Position numbers and translations under genes: made by a program
NCBI GenBank assembly: GCA_008360975.2
Contig: CM039179.1
Coordinates: 61,170,666-61,234,665, forward strand
DNA length: 64,000 bases
Direction of reading: 5' to 3'
DNA from: Lichenostomus cassidix
Lineage: Eukaryota; Chordata; Aves; Passeriformes; Meliphagidae
Notes under the pieces: generated by a model
What the model was told of the DNA's origin: nothing
The model's input: the letters and a program-made list of their open reading frames with translations, nothing else
Databases searched by the model: none
Shown: positions 1 to 12,216 of the stretch, in pieces
Position numbering within the stretch: the first letter of the stretch is position 1
How the letters are laid out: each line of letters opens with the position of its first letter

Positions 1-585
1 GTTTTGGTTTTTCTTTTTAGTAACATGGTAATCCTGTAAGTATTTGGTGAATAGTCCTGAGTGAGACAAATTACAGAAGAATTTGAGATTCTAAAGTAAT
101 GGGAAATTTGTTCTTCAGAGCCATTAATATTGTGTAGAGTTACTATAAATTTGTGAGCACATAAAACATTTAAAAGGAGTGAGCCTGTTAATTACAGCTA
201 AGTCTGATCTCCATGATGTATGTTAAAATCCTTCATCAGTTACTTTGCTGTCCAGAGCATCAATGATGTCTGTTACAAATCTTTCTAATAGGTAGGTTTT
301 AGAACCTCATTAGCTGGGTTTGAACAAATGGAGATCTAAATGTGCTGGTGACATTTAGAGCTAAGTAGAAGCACGTGGCATCCATGATGTATGTACTCAG
401 TTTGTATTTGTAGGCAAGATGTTTTTTAGAATAGTAGAAAAAAAGTTGAGGCGAATTTTATGCATTGTTATCAGGAGAAATGTGGAAATGATGCATCTGT
501 ACAAGAATAATGCAATAGGTGAATTGACCAAATGAATATTTTTGACTTCTTTTGCCATAGACTTTTTTGTTTGTTTGTTTTACAG
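1..585 (+). other. LRCH1: LRCH1 intron (partial)
   Basis: AT-rich sequence upstream of the first LRCH1 exon in the window. It ends in a good acceptor: a pyrimidine tract with repeated TTTG units, then TTTTACAG at 578-585. I see no other exon or repeat here. Confidence 0.8.
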
Positions 586-663
586 CCTAAACTTAGCATG
601 GCCAAATGCAGGAGAAATGTGGAAAACTTTTTGGATGCATGTAGAAAACTGGGGATACCAGAG
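586..663 (+). CDS. LRCH1: LRCH1 internal exon, part of the calponin-homology domain
   Basis: This 78-nt exon of 26 codons is phase 0 at both ends, flanked by TTTTACAG and GAG|GTAATT. It reads PKLSMAKCRRNVENFL followed by DACRKLGIPE. The pattern (xxKxKCRxNVxxFLxACRxLGxPE) is characteristic of the CH domain in LRCH-family proteins, where a hydrophobic helix follows a basic cluster. LRCH1 is a cytoplasmic adaptor with N-terminal leucine-rich repeats and a C-terminal CH domain; the mammalian protein binds DOCK8 and restrains Cdc42 activation. Upstream exons lie left of the window. Two terminal exons downstream (8310 and 17952) are also phase 0, so either can join this exon. The paralogues LRCH2, LRCH3 and LRCH4 share this motif. 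I choose LRCH1 from the tail sequences and from the ESD-HTR2A neighbourhood. Confidence 0.93.
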
Positions 664-3600
664 GTAATTTAATTAAGTCTGTCATTTCTAGATGTTCAAA
701 AATGAAAACACCTTAATTACACGAAAGCTGAAGAATAACTTTGTGAACTACAGGTTTTTAGCAATAAGGACACAGAATTTAAAAATTGATTTAAATCGTA
801 TTGTTTCATACTATTTTAGTGCACTTAAATGGCTTATTTCATAACATTTAAAAATTGCAAGTTTTGTGTTAAAGAAGTAATTCAGTATTCTCTCTAATAC
901 CTTCTTATCTTTGCCATGGAAAATAGGTAATTATGATAATATAAGATATTATGTAAGTAGCCGAAAGCTTGCTGATTTTTTTCATTGCACAACATAACTG
1001 CCTTCTTACCTCGTGCTTTTAGAATATGAATGTCATTCCTTTTAGTTTTTTATTTTATTTTTTTTTGCAATATTTCCTTTTTTTACAATGTTAAGTACTC
1101 TATGCATTGGTGACTAATAACAGACTCATCTCTTGTACTGAAACATTTCTGCAATGAATTGAAGAAAAACATTGTGTGTTAAGTATGGAAACTACGTATA
1201 TGGAAGATTCTATAATGTAGGTATAAGTGTTTCAGGAGATGGAAGCAGGGAAATTGCAGTGCTTGATGTTTTTTGCTTTTCATTTAAGACTGGTAGCACT
1301 CATAATTTATTCTCATCTTCATAACTAATTTAATGAATACTGGAGTTGCCTTGGGGTTATTTCAAAGACTCCTTTATGGCATAGAAGACCCTGTTAAGAA
1401 AAAGTTAAATTTCAAATACGTGATCCTTAAAAGAAGGTAAAATGTTATACAAGGTTTTTTTTTATCTGAACAGAGGAAAATTGCATTATGTATTTTCACT
1501 GATGCCTACATATGATAGTATAATGAAGGCTGAGTTCTTTTTAGTCTGTTTCAAGAATGCTGGAATGAAAAGATATTTTGTGTGATTTCTACCACCATCC
1601 CCTTTGGGAGCAGATGGTAATGCAAAAATTTCACATTGGGAAAGAATTCCAATTTGAATTCTTTGTTTTATCTATATTTTAGCACTTGATTTGGATGACA
1701 GCAAAAGTGACAGATCATTTTTGCTATTTGTAGGAATTTTGAGGGGGAGACTTTCTTACAGTTCAAATGAATGGTTAATCATAAATTTAATTTGACAATT
1801 CAATGTAGTGGCTGGGTCTCTTAAATTGTAATGGTTCACTTAGTTCTTGTAGTTACGTAATTTATTATGTTAGAATGATTTAATACTAAAGGTAAAATTT
1901 CACTTCAGAGAAGATTAAAGTCTCATTGTTGTGGACTTGCAGACATGGAGTATTTGTTAAGCTACCCCCAAATTTTTCTGATGCATCGTAAATTATCTAT
2001 GAATAGAATACAAGTCAGATTTTCTTGGCTGTAGCCTATTGGGAAAGAAAAGGCCAAGAGCTGTTTTCATTGCTGTTATGCGATCTTTCTGAAAAATTTA
2101 CTTTTTTTAAAATTTTGGATTTCTATAAGTAAGCTCTCTGGAGAAATACCTTTTTGATATTTTATAAATACGTCTTTCAATATACATATTTATTACCCCT
2201 CCTTTTTAATCCTTTCATTGAAATTAGTGTTGAATTCTTCAAGACTTAAAAAAATTTTAATAAAGTCTATTTGTTGAAGACTTGCATGGAGGCTTGGGCT
2301 CAAAGCCCACATCTTACCCACCTGATTTGTAAACTAACCATCCTTATGTATCTGAATAAGCATTAACTTCTCTTGAAGGGAAAAACTCCTTCACTTAAAC
2401 ATTAAATGAATTGCTTGCAATTGTAAACTTACAATAGGTTTTAAGTACTCTGAGGATATTCTGTTTGATTAGCCGTTGGTAATTTGCAAATGTATATGTT
2501 TGCTATATTTTGTGAAAATGCATCCTGTTGTGGAGCTAGCTAGAACTAGAATTCTAGATGCTAGAACTTTGCTGTATGTTGCAGGGACTTGGATTAGGAA
2601 TTCAAAGTTGTGTAATAGCAAATATGACATCAGCTGTCAAAGTTTTTAAAGAAATACAGCTGGCATGCTTATGCTGCTTCAGATTGATGAGTTGTACAGT
2701 GCCTAACTATCTGGAGAAACCAGGAAAAGGACTGCAGTGAATGAATTCTTTTTTTTTTTAAACAAGCACCTTATGTGGGAAAGTGATAGGTTCTACTTTT
2801 GGGTCCATATACCCATGGTATTGGGCTTTTCTGTGGTAGTTATGTCCATGTCTAGTTCCTAAGAATTAACTTGAAATTCTGCTGAATGGGTTTGAAAAGG
2901 AATTAAAATGGTCATAATTCATGTTGGTTTGTTTTCAGTTATTTAAGGAATAGAATACATGCTGTTTCCTGAACTCCACAGGTTTGGAAAAATATCCTGT
3001 TTGGTCATGTAAAATGAAAACAAGAAAATAGCTAAGTAATTGCTATGCTGTGCATGTGTATAGTCTCTTACTTCTGTGGTTTTCAGCATTCAATTCTTGG
3101 ACCAAAATGACATTCCCAGAATGATCCTGGGAAACTTCATACAAATGTAGAACAATGCAGCTGGTATCTAAATGTGTCACACTGAACACCTGAAGTTGAC
3201 ATCTTGACCAAAGAGTCACAAATACAAAATTCAGGACCGTGAGTGTCTTTATAATGATGTGGTGTGTAGATGACTCTAAAAGCCATTACCTGTCCGGTGA
3301 GAATTCCAATACAATGGGGGACATATTGAAATCACTTTCTGTTAACAGCCACATGATGCTCCTGATTGTATGCCGAAGGGACGTGCTGGATCATATGCCA
3401 ACAGGAGGTTTGAAGTCTGACCCTTAATAAGAAACTAAATAGCAGTGCTCTGGCTGCACCAGGAGGCTGTCAAAAGTGTGAGAAGTGTAGGACAATCAAG
3501 CTGTGTCCAGTTTTGCCACTGAGCTTTGCTATAGCACCTTATCAGACAACCTTGTAGATCACTTTTGGAGACAAAACAACATTTTTTGTTTGATGTGAGA

Positions 3601-5956
3601 AAGGGATGTTGTCAGGTAAGTATCTAAAAGCCTGAAGATTCAGAAAATGTCTGCTGTGCCCCTCAGGAGTTATATAACAAAAAGGCACAATTTTGTCTCT
3701 TAGAAAATTGCAAAAGAATACTTTATTTTACATTGTTAACTAAAATCCATCTAATTTCCTCTATTGTAGCAACAGTGGCAAGCATTCCTTTTTGGCTGAT
3801 ACAGATGGAATAAGCAAGTGGCAGTAGATGCATGACAAGCAGGGCTGCAGTCCTGCTGCATTTCTCAGTGACATGCAGTACTTTGATGGTGCCATTCACC
3901 GGATTTAAATTACTAAAATAAATGATACCACCCTTACTGCTTACTCAGGTCACCTGTATTGTCCCCACCCTCTCATACTTTGTGGGTTTGAATAATAAAG
4001 CTGTTTTTTTTAATTTCTCTTTTGCATGGAATTGTGGCCACCCAAGTGTCACATGTAACACTTCTAGTACACTTTTACTCTTCTTAGTGACATCTCATCC
4101 CAGGGGTATTAAAAATTATCAGAAGAATGAATTATCTTCCCATTATCTTGTGTGTGAAGTTGTGGAAGTATTTGTTTACAACTGCTCTTTCATAAAACAA
4201 GTAACAATATATTTAAATAAAGGCAAAAGTGTTCATTCACATTTCTTCAACTTGTCATTGCCACATCAGTATTCATACTCAGAGCAAAAATATAGACTTT
4301 CCCATTTTAACTTGCAAATTAATAACTTAACTAAACTTGAGCTTTTATTCTTGGTCAGTGTTATTCCTGATAATCCATATTACAGAGTATTATGCACTTT
4401 CAGTAGTGTTAACAAATATTTCTCTCCAAAAATAAAAGTAATTGATCTGTGGTGGGATGGATGACACTTAACTACAAGTAAAATTTAGACCAAAACAAAG
4501 CTGTGCGTGGAATATGTTATTTGAAAGACAAAAGTGATAAGTTCTGGTCTGCATTTTCTCTGGTTCTCAGTTATGAACAAACTAGGTGTATCAGAAGTAG
4601 GATCTTCTAAGCATTTTTTGAAAAAGAAAATGAAGTAATTTTAATGTCTGGGAAATTAGCTTTTTTTACCAATGAATGAATTTTTATGATACACAGCTTA
4701 CACTAATTGCTTAACAGTTGAGGCACTTGAGTGTCTTTTCACCTTACATGGGGTTAGGTCAGAGAAGTTAGATTTATTTTTTTAAAAAGGAAAGAAAGAC
4801 TTTCCCCGCATAACACACCTTGTCAATCTTCATGTAGTTTGGTAAAAAAAATGGTAGACTGATCATGATTAGTACTAGAATGGTAATTTTTATTGATAAA
4901 AGGTAGTGAAAAACTGAAATCTTTCACAGCCAAATATTCCAGCAGGTTTATCAACCATTTGTGTTCCAGCACATCAGTAGAGATGCACCATGACTTAGTG
5001 GGACAAATTATATCTTGGGTGGAAATGAGAGACTTCTGCCAGATATGTTAAATTTTTGGTCATTAACATGGTGTAAACATATTGAGCAGAAAAGAGTTTG
5101 ATGATAAGAAATGGTTTTTTGGATCTCATGTCATCATATGGAGATGCAGATTACAAAAGGGCTAGCTGTGCCCCTTCTGAGTGACTTTGGAGTCCTGCAA
5201 ATGGGACCAATTACTGTGTTTCAACCTCTCCTCTGAAAACAAGGTCCACTATGTGGCAATGTCAGACCATTTTTCTAAAAATCTGTGTGATTCATGTTAG
5301 TGCAGGAATTGCAAATTAAGTAAAACAATAATAAAGAAAAGCAAAACCAGGAGGCTTTTGTATTCTGAAAGTATCAAAACAAGCAAAAGGAGGCAACCAA
5401 GGAGTGACTAGAAAATGTTTTACCTTCTATCTACCTGGTAGTTGTTCAACTGGTAATCATGTTTCTCAGTTTAATGCAAGGTGTATTATCATTGCCACTT
5501 ACGCTTGTTTTCTAATCACTTCACATAATCAGTTACTTCTCCATAGTTTCATCATGAGACATCCATGAAGTTGCAGTAAGTTTTATCAGGTATGACTCCT
5601 TTCTCCACGTTATTTTTCTGGGCTTGGTAATGGACACTCTTCAACCTGTGGTATGGAGTTAGGTGGTTCAATGCACTCTCAATTACAGTCCTGAAAGCAG
5701 AATTCTGAGATTCCTTTTATTTGTGTCTTGACTATAGTGCATATGAATTACAGATTTCATTCTTTAATGCACTTCTGCAAACTTACTTTTGACTTTTTTT
5801 ACCAGAGTCTAAATCTGAGGAGGTCAGTTCTGAAATGCTGTTTTTAGTCACTCCAGGGGCATGCAGGATGCAGGTGGTTTGTGCACACAAAGAGCTGGTT
5901 ATGCTTTTGCTGTCCCATTTCTGTCTTACTGTGTTTATTCTGTGTGCATGATTGAC

Positions 5957-5981
5957 AGCTGTATGATTTAATCATACAGCT
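5957..5981. repeat. 25-nt near-perfect palindrome
   Basis: Two perfectly complementary 12-nt arms (AGCTGTATGATT and AATCATACAGCT) flank a single T. It sits deep in an LRCH1 intron with no flanking element that I recognise. Confidence 0.85.
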
Positions 5982-7160
5982 TCGTAGACTTAAAATGTCA
6001 GTCCATAAATGTAATGATTAAATAGATGTATTTTTGTAGTTTCTACTAGCAATTATTTCAGTCCCCTAAATGAGAGGGGCAGTGTTGTCCATAGATGGGT
6101 GTGTGGGTGGCTGGTTATCTTTGAGACTTTGTGTGGAGGTCATGTGCTTTTTCACTATTTCATGATGTCATGTTTTAGTTTTGTATTTTTATTGCACAAT
6201 ATCAGTGCAATAAGTGGAAATACTTCTACTGTTACAGAAGAGCTATGTATTTTTTCATCTACAGTTACATTAATTTAAAATATATAAAATATAAACATAT
6301 TTTATAATAAGGTGCAAATAAAACACCAAATTATCCATTGTCGCAGAACACACAAAACTAGTCAGGCATTCCCAAGGCTGCCCCAGGTTTCACTGAATTT
6401 AACTAAAACACAGCATGGCAGTTTCTGTAGGAAGTTTCTTCTGCATGTGTTGGCTGATTTTGTATGCTTTGGCTTCTCCTTACGCTGCTTAGGTTGTTAA
6501 TCTTGGGTTAGCAAGTTCATCAGTATCTGTAAAAAGTCAGCCTATTAGCAGCTCTCAATCTCTCAACTCTGAAATTACTCCCTTTTCCATTTGACTGCAC
6601 TAGGTACTATTGGCATTGTTTTGGGGCTTTTTGGGAAAAAAAAGAAAAAGAAGCCCTTGTTATAAAGTTCTGGCATTTTGTTTTTAAAATATAAGTTGAA
6701 TGTATCTTAGATATTTATTTTTGGCATGTATTTGCATTAAGTAGGAATTGAGTCTTGTATGTTGTTCCGAAATTAATCCAGCATTTACTGGGTTTATTGG
6801 TGTCTTTGGTAAAAGTGTAATATATCATGTAGTTGGTAGTTATGAATAGTTTGCACCAAAACTTGTTTCTCTGGTAAGCAGCTTGTGGATGTAGGTGTTC
6901 TCGAATACAGTCCGAATTCTCTCCCATTTTTAAACAAGATCAGTGTATTTTGTTCTCTGAGTTTTCATACTTTAAAAGATGACAGTTACATTGAAATTTA
7001 TTATCACATTAGAGCTTTGAGTAAACAAAACTCTGTAAAATGACTGCAAATATAGTGTTGTTGCTAGGCAGGTTGGTTCCCTGCTCTGTATCTGCTGGCC
7101 TAAGTAAAAAAATTTTGCAGCTTTTGACTCCTGGTAAAGCTAGAACCAGTCATGGTAAGC

Positions 7161-7178
7161 AAAAAAAAAAAAAAAAAA
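7161..7178. repeat. A(18) homopolymer
   Basis: Uninterrupted run of 18 A within the LRCH1 intron. No retrocopy is recognisable directly upstream, so it is probably simple sequence. Confidence 0.9.
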
Positions 7179-8309
7179 GTGTCATTTTTTAATTCGTGTA
7201 TGAATGACCATTTTGACTTCCAGTTTCACTTGCCACTTTTCAGGATAGAAAGATATTTTAAATATTTTCAAGTTTAATTTATTTAAAACTGTACCTTGAA
7301 ACTTTGCACTAACAGAAAACAGACATTGAACTTCCATGTCTTGGTTTATTTGGTGTACTGTCAGTTCATTAAGGAAGTGAGTGCAAAAAGCTTCCACAGG
7401 AGCACAGTGTTCTCTCAAACTCTTACTGCATGTAATTTTGTTCAGTAAGTATTCATTATCTCAGTAAGGCCTTATTTGCTATGCAAAATAGTGTATCTTA
7501 GATTGCATTTCAAAAGTATTAGTATTTCTTGGTTTGATTTTAATGTTAAATATCATGTGAGCATATTGATATTATTACATAGTACACTTCATATTGTATA
7601 GCTAGTCTAGAGTAAATTGCCACATCAAGTCATTGATGCTTTCCAAAAAAGGTATGGGAATCTAAACTGCTAATAATTTCAAAAATGCTGCATAAGGAAT
7701 TTAGTGTCCAATTCTTCAGTTTAGACACTTTATTTAACGTAAGTATAGTTAGTGCTACATTTTACTTTATAAGTCTTTATCCCAGGGTATTGTGTGAGGT
7801 GATTGTGAATACCAAGCTTTAGATTATTGTACTAGAGAATTTTGCATACTTCTCATGATTTCTGTAAGTACTTTTTCTTGAGACTTCATATTGCTGCTGC
7901 TTGTGCTTTTAACAGCTTTCTAACCCACCGTTTGCTATTTTATAAGGTAGATTTTACAGCTGGTTCCATTTAAGCATTTGAATAAAGTCCAGATGGACAG
8001 AGGTGTGCAGACCTCATTGGAATGAGCGGATCACATGCACTTCCTCACCCTTGTGAACTTGGGCATAATTTTGGAAGGATTAGAAAGCCTGAGCTCTTCT
8101 ATCTTAACATTCTGATGTTATGTGATAGCTTCAGTATTTAGAGGAAATAAAAAAAAACACAGATGTCTAGTGACAAAGGCAATACTAGGAAGAAACTATT
8201 CCTACGTGTTTATGCTAGAATATTGTGATAATTTATCAATATCTTTCTATTTTTGTATTTTTAATTTTTTGCACTCTTTTTCTGTTCTAATGGCTGCCCT
8301 TCGGGATAG

Positions 8310-8516
8310 GCTGACCTCTGCTCTCCGTATGACATCCTGCAGTCGGATATTCGTCACATTCGAAAGACTGTTGACACTCTGCTCGCCCTCGGGGAGAAAC
8401 CCCCACAATCAACTTCTACTTTTCGCTCCTGGGATCTATTAGGCTTTTGTCTTTTCCATATACTTTTTATAGTCTTGATGTATATAACTTATCACTGGAA
8501 TTTGCTAACAGCATAA
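8310..8516 (+). CDS. LRCH1: LRCH1 alternative terminal exon A (membrane-anchor tail)
   Basis: This exon has 68 codons plus TAA, entered in phase 0 after a strong pyrimidine tract and GGGATAG. It opens ADLCSPYDILQSDIRHIRKT and continues VDTLLALGEK, replacing the second half of the CH domain with a different helix. Exon residues about 43-63 form a hydrophobic segment (LLGFCLFHILFIVLMYITY) that would act as a single C-terminal membrane anchor, ending HWNLLTA. From memory, one annotated mammalian LRCH1 isoform ends this way, so this is a genuine alternative 3' exon and not noise. Use requires polyadenylation inside the LRCH1 intron. No perfect AATAAA lies close downstream; an ATTAAA at 9082-9087 is the nearest candidate I see. 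Codons are unbroken across the exon, which argues for constraint. Confidence 0.93.
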   Translation, partial: ADLCSPYDILQSDIRHIRKTVDTLLALGEKPPQSTSTFRSWDLLGFCLFHILFIVLMYITYHWNLLTA

Positions 8517-9539
8517 CCTGTTCGCATGTGCGCACAAACTTTCTGCTTTGTCTCTGGCAAATTACAGGTACTTAATTTCCTTCCTTTGCCTTACAAACTT
8601 CTCCCTTTCCCTTGCTTCCCTTCCTTGTAATATCTTTATTAATCTCTTGAAGTAGAAAAGAAGAGTAGCATCTTGAAGGCAACTCCCATGTCTTCTATCC
8701 CCTCCAGCTCTAGTTAAAGAACTTATGTACCTCTATTTATAGTTTTTCTTCCACGTTGCCTGGACTACACACTAAATGTGTTAAAGCAGTGAAGCTCCTC
8801 TTATTCCACTTTTGGGTGAAGGCTAGATGTGTATCACAAGCTAAACAGAACTGAACCTCTTACTTTTTGTGAAAATCCAAGAACGCTGCTGATACTGAAA
8901 CAGCTTCACGTGGCACTTCCAGCAGTTGATAGTATTTTCTGAGTGGGTGCCAATTATCTCTGCACATACTGTGTTAAGAACACTTAGAGAACTATCTTTC
9001 AGATTACTGTTATTTTTTAATTCTTATATATTAACTAGAGTACTGTAACTTTAAGGATTATTGTTCGTCTGTACTGTTCTGATTAAATTCCATACTAGAG
9101 TAGTTATGTTTTCCTATGTTGAATAATCTTCTGTCACACAAAACAGTGTTGAACTCCTTTTAAACACTTGCTACATTGCACCCCGAAGGTGACTGTAAAT
9201 TAGCAGTGGGTGTGAGTAAGCCATAGAATCCAAGGGACTTCAGAATGTTTCAGGATGAAGATAATGCAGTACAGTGAGATAGTTTGGGAATAAGCTGTTA
9301 GATTCCTGTGCCTGCCATTCTTTTGTGTGGCATCAAGCAAGTCACATCATTATCTTCTCTGTTTCATCACCTGTGAAATTGCAGATGCTGTTCGTTTGTT
9401 TGTGTAACCAATGGAGCAAAGACTATATAGGTAGGAAAACAGATCCTCTGGGAAGACTCTAGCTTTTCCATCCTAGGAAGTTTTAGAGAACAACTTAGAC
9501 ATACATTAGCCAGGAGCTATTTTGGTATGTTTGAACTCT

Positions 9540-9605
9540 GCCTGTGGTTAGACTGCTGGACTGATGACCTCCATTTCCCTTCCAGTTCTGTGTTCTGTTC
9601 ATCTG
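9540..9605 (+). mobile_element. Possible old CR1-family 3' tail
   Basis: The segment containing GGACTGATGACCTC and CCCTTCCAGTTCTGTGTTCTG resembles the 3' end of CR1 LINEs, which read roughly GGACTnGATGATCTC, then CCCTTCCAnCTCTATGATTCTG. Only the tail is recognisable and divergence is high, so this could be coincidence. Confidence 0.35.
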
Positions 9606-12187
9606 TTCTAAAACTTAAAGTAAGACAATTTTTGTTTTACTCCTTATTGAAATGAAATATACAAATGAAAAGTGATTGAAAAATACAACCCCTCGAGTAT
9701 AAATCTACTCTTGACATTGCAATATTGGCCTAGATGCTGTCCCCTAAATTTGTAATTCAGTCTCAGGCTAGCTAACCAAAGGACCTCAGTTTTGTGTCTT
9801 GGAAATCCATGCATTAATTTCCCCCTGTTTAGTATATGATAAAATTAGCTATAGACTTTTAGAATATTACTATGGTGAGAATTTGTATGTTACTGATTAT
9901 TCTGGCCATGCAGTTATGATTTAATGCCGCACTGTAAATATTCCCACTCCACAGATACTTGTAAAATTTTATTACAAAACTTTTAAATGCAGTTCTATTC
10001 CTGGTTTATGTGGCTTAAATACATAGATATAGAGACATACATATACATAGACACATTGATAAAAAGTAGTAAATGTACTATTAGATACATATTTTAAGAT
10101 GGCAAAAAAAATTTTAGATGATGGATAAATCAAAATTTTTAAAGAGTTTGGTGTCCAGAAACTTCCAGTGCATACATATAACAACTTTATTGTAAAGAGT
10201 ATCATCTGTGACCAGGCAAGAATTCAGTGAGTGCTTTGAAGCTCTTTATTTGGGGTATGTAGCTATAGACTTGTGCCCGCATCCTGTGCAGGCCTGTCTT
10301 TTAACTGTGTGCCTAGTTTCAGCAATTCCAACACTAGACACTTTGTTTACTCAGAGCCCGACATTTAAGCTTCCACTTTCAACAGATCTTTGTTTTGATT
10401 TTGGTTGTCTTGTTTTAATTATTTTACTTTTCTAATGAAACTGAGTAAATGACATTTAGCTTGAATCAGTTCAGAATCTATTTATTATATGTTTCTCTAT
10501 TATCCAGTGTAGGCATTTGAGACAAAAGTGATGTCTTCTGTAGGGCTTGGATTTTTTTTTGCTCCCATAAGTGGAAAACAGGTCTCCTGTCAATGCTTTG
10601 TGTTGTGCCTTCTTTATATAGAACTGGACTACATGTGTTAGTACATTTTTTGCACTTAAAAAATCATGTGGGGAAAGGTTTTGCTACCATCATACAGTAC
10701 ACGTCTGTCTCATTGTCTAATATCACATCTGATTATCCACTGTATCCAGTAGTTTGGAGGGAGGTAAGAGGAGTAGATCAGTGTGTTTGGCGTTTTCAGT
10801 GTGCAGAAATGGAAGTTCATGTCTTCAGTGGCTTTGAATGTTCTATCAGATCAGACACTCAGAAACTGAACCACTGTTGTGCCAGCGTAGACCAAGTGAA
10901 CATCCCCCACTCACAGTGACACTTGACTCAAACTTATCTGAAGTCCTAACTTTGCATATGCTTACCATGCAAACAGAGTTGACAGTTACTTAGGGACCTT
11001 TTCTTTATATTCTCAGCTATGACAATACCTGGTATTTAAAGAGTAGCATTATGTACAGTTTCTGGTAGTTAGAGATGGTGAAGCCATCTTATAACCAACT
11101 GGGAAATAAACCAAACATCCTTGGTTCATGACAAGTACAGTTGTGCTACCATACATGAAGCTTATCCAGTTTGGTATTTTTTTGGGCTTGTTATTGATTA
11201 CAGTTCCAAATATATATAAATCTTATAGGGAAAGAAATAGTGAAATTACCCTTACATTTTCAAGTGAGAATATAATGAAGTTTCTCAACATATATTTTGA
11301 ATGTAGTGCAAATATGAAAAATATCTGTCTTTCCATCTCTGAGGTCAGTAATTCTTCCACTAAATGGAGAACTGAAAACTAAATTATTAATCTATTCTAA
11401 GGGTTCTTTGCTAAATTCAGTGTCCTGTTTCTGTGCTGCTGTTCTGTGGCTTTAGTACTTGTGAAACAAACAGTTTAACTCTTTAGAGGTTCCTCACCTT
11501 TGAGGAGATGCCAATATTGAGACATCCAGTTAGATAAAATTGGTACTTACTGCTCATAGCTGGTCACATAATTAAGTTGATCATCTTGAGTTAAAAAAAA
11601 AAAGTGTGATGTAGTTCACCCCTGTATACGTTAATAACATCAATTATATTTGCTCTTCTTTTTCTTTTCCCATTCAACTTTTTTTCCATTTCAGTGATCA
11701 TCAGAGATTTTCAAACAATGATTTCTTAATAAATTGGTTTCCAATTTGTACTGTACCCATCATATTAATTATTCTTATATCCTGTGGAGGTCATCTCATC
11801 GATACTGCAATAAAATAATAAATACAGCTTGTAGTGGATATATTTGCAGGTAAAATGTGTTTGCACTGGATTACAAGAGACATTTTGATGTGAGGATTTG
11901 GCTTTCTTTTTCCTTGATCCAGAAAAAAGAAATATTTTCACATGCAGCAAAATGTGGTGTAGTAGTCTTTCAAATGCCTCTTGTATATTAACGAGTTTTT
12001 ACAGCTGAAAGCTGAATATAGATCCCGTTGTGCTCCTAAGAAGTGTTCTGCAAGTTGAACTCTGTTTGAATGGGGACTGAATTAGATCTGAGCAAATATT
12101 CAATAGAGTTTTCTACTCAATATCCATTAGTAAGTTTCCAAAGTATTTCCATGTCATTGTTTTTCACAAACATTTTACTCCTGTTAC

Positions 12188-12216
12188 AAAAAAAAAAACC
12201 AACCAACCAACCAAAA
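12188..12216. repeat. A(11) run followed by (CCAA)n microsatellite
   Basis: Eleven A residues run into four CCAA units in the LRCH1 intron. Simple sequence repeat. Confidence 0.85.

Larger units (their letters stand above)
664..8309 (+). other. LRCH1: LRCH1 intron
   Basis: About 7.6 kb of AT-rich intron between the CH-domain exon and the first terminal exon. It holds a 25-nt palindrome (5957-5981), an 18-nt A run (7161-7178) and a 180-codon chance-like ORF (3922-4464). No exon of a known gene or young transposon was recognised. It ends with a long pyrimidine tract before the acceptor at 8308-8309. Confidence 0.8.

Noticed and set aside
8122..8442. 106-codon plus-strand ORF overlapping LRCH1 terminal exon A
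   Set aside because: It is in a different frame from the conserved LRCH1 tail and starts within the intron.
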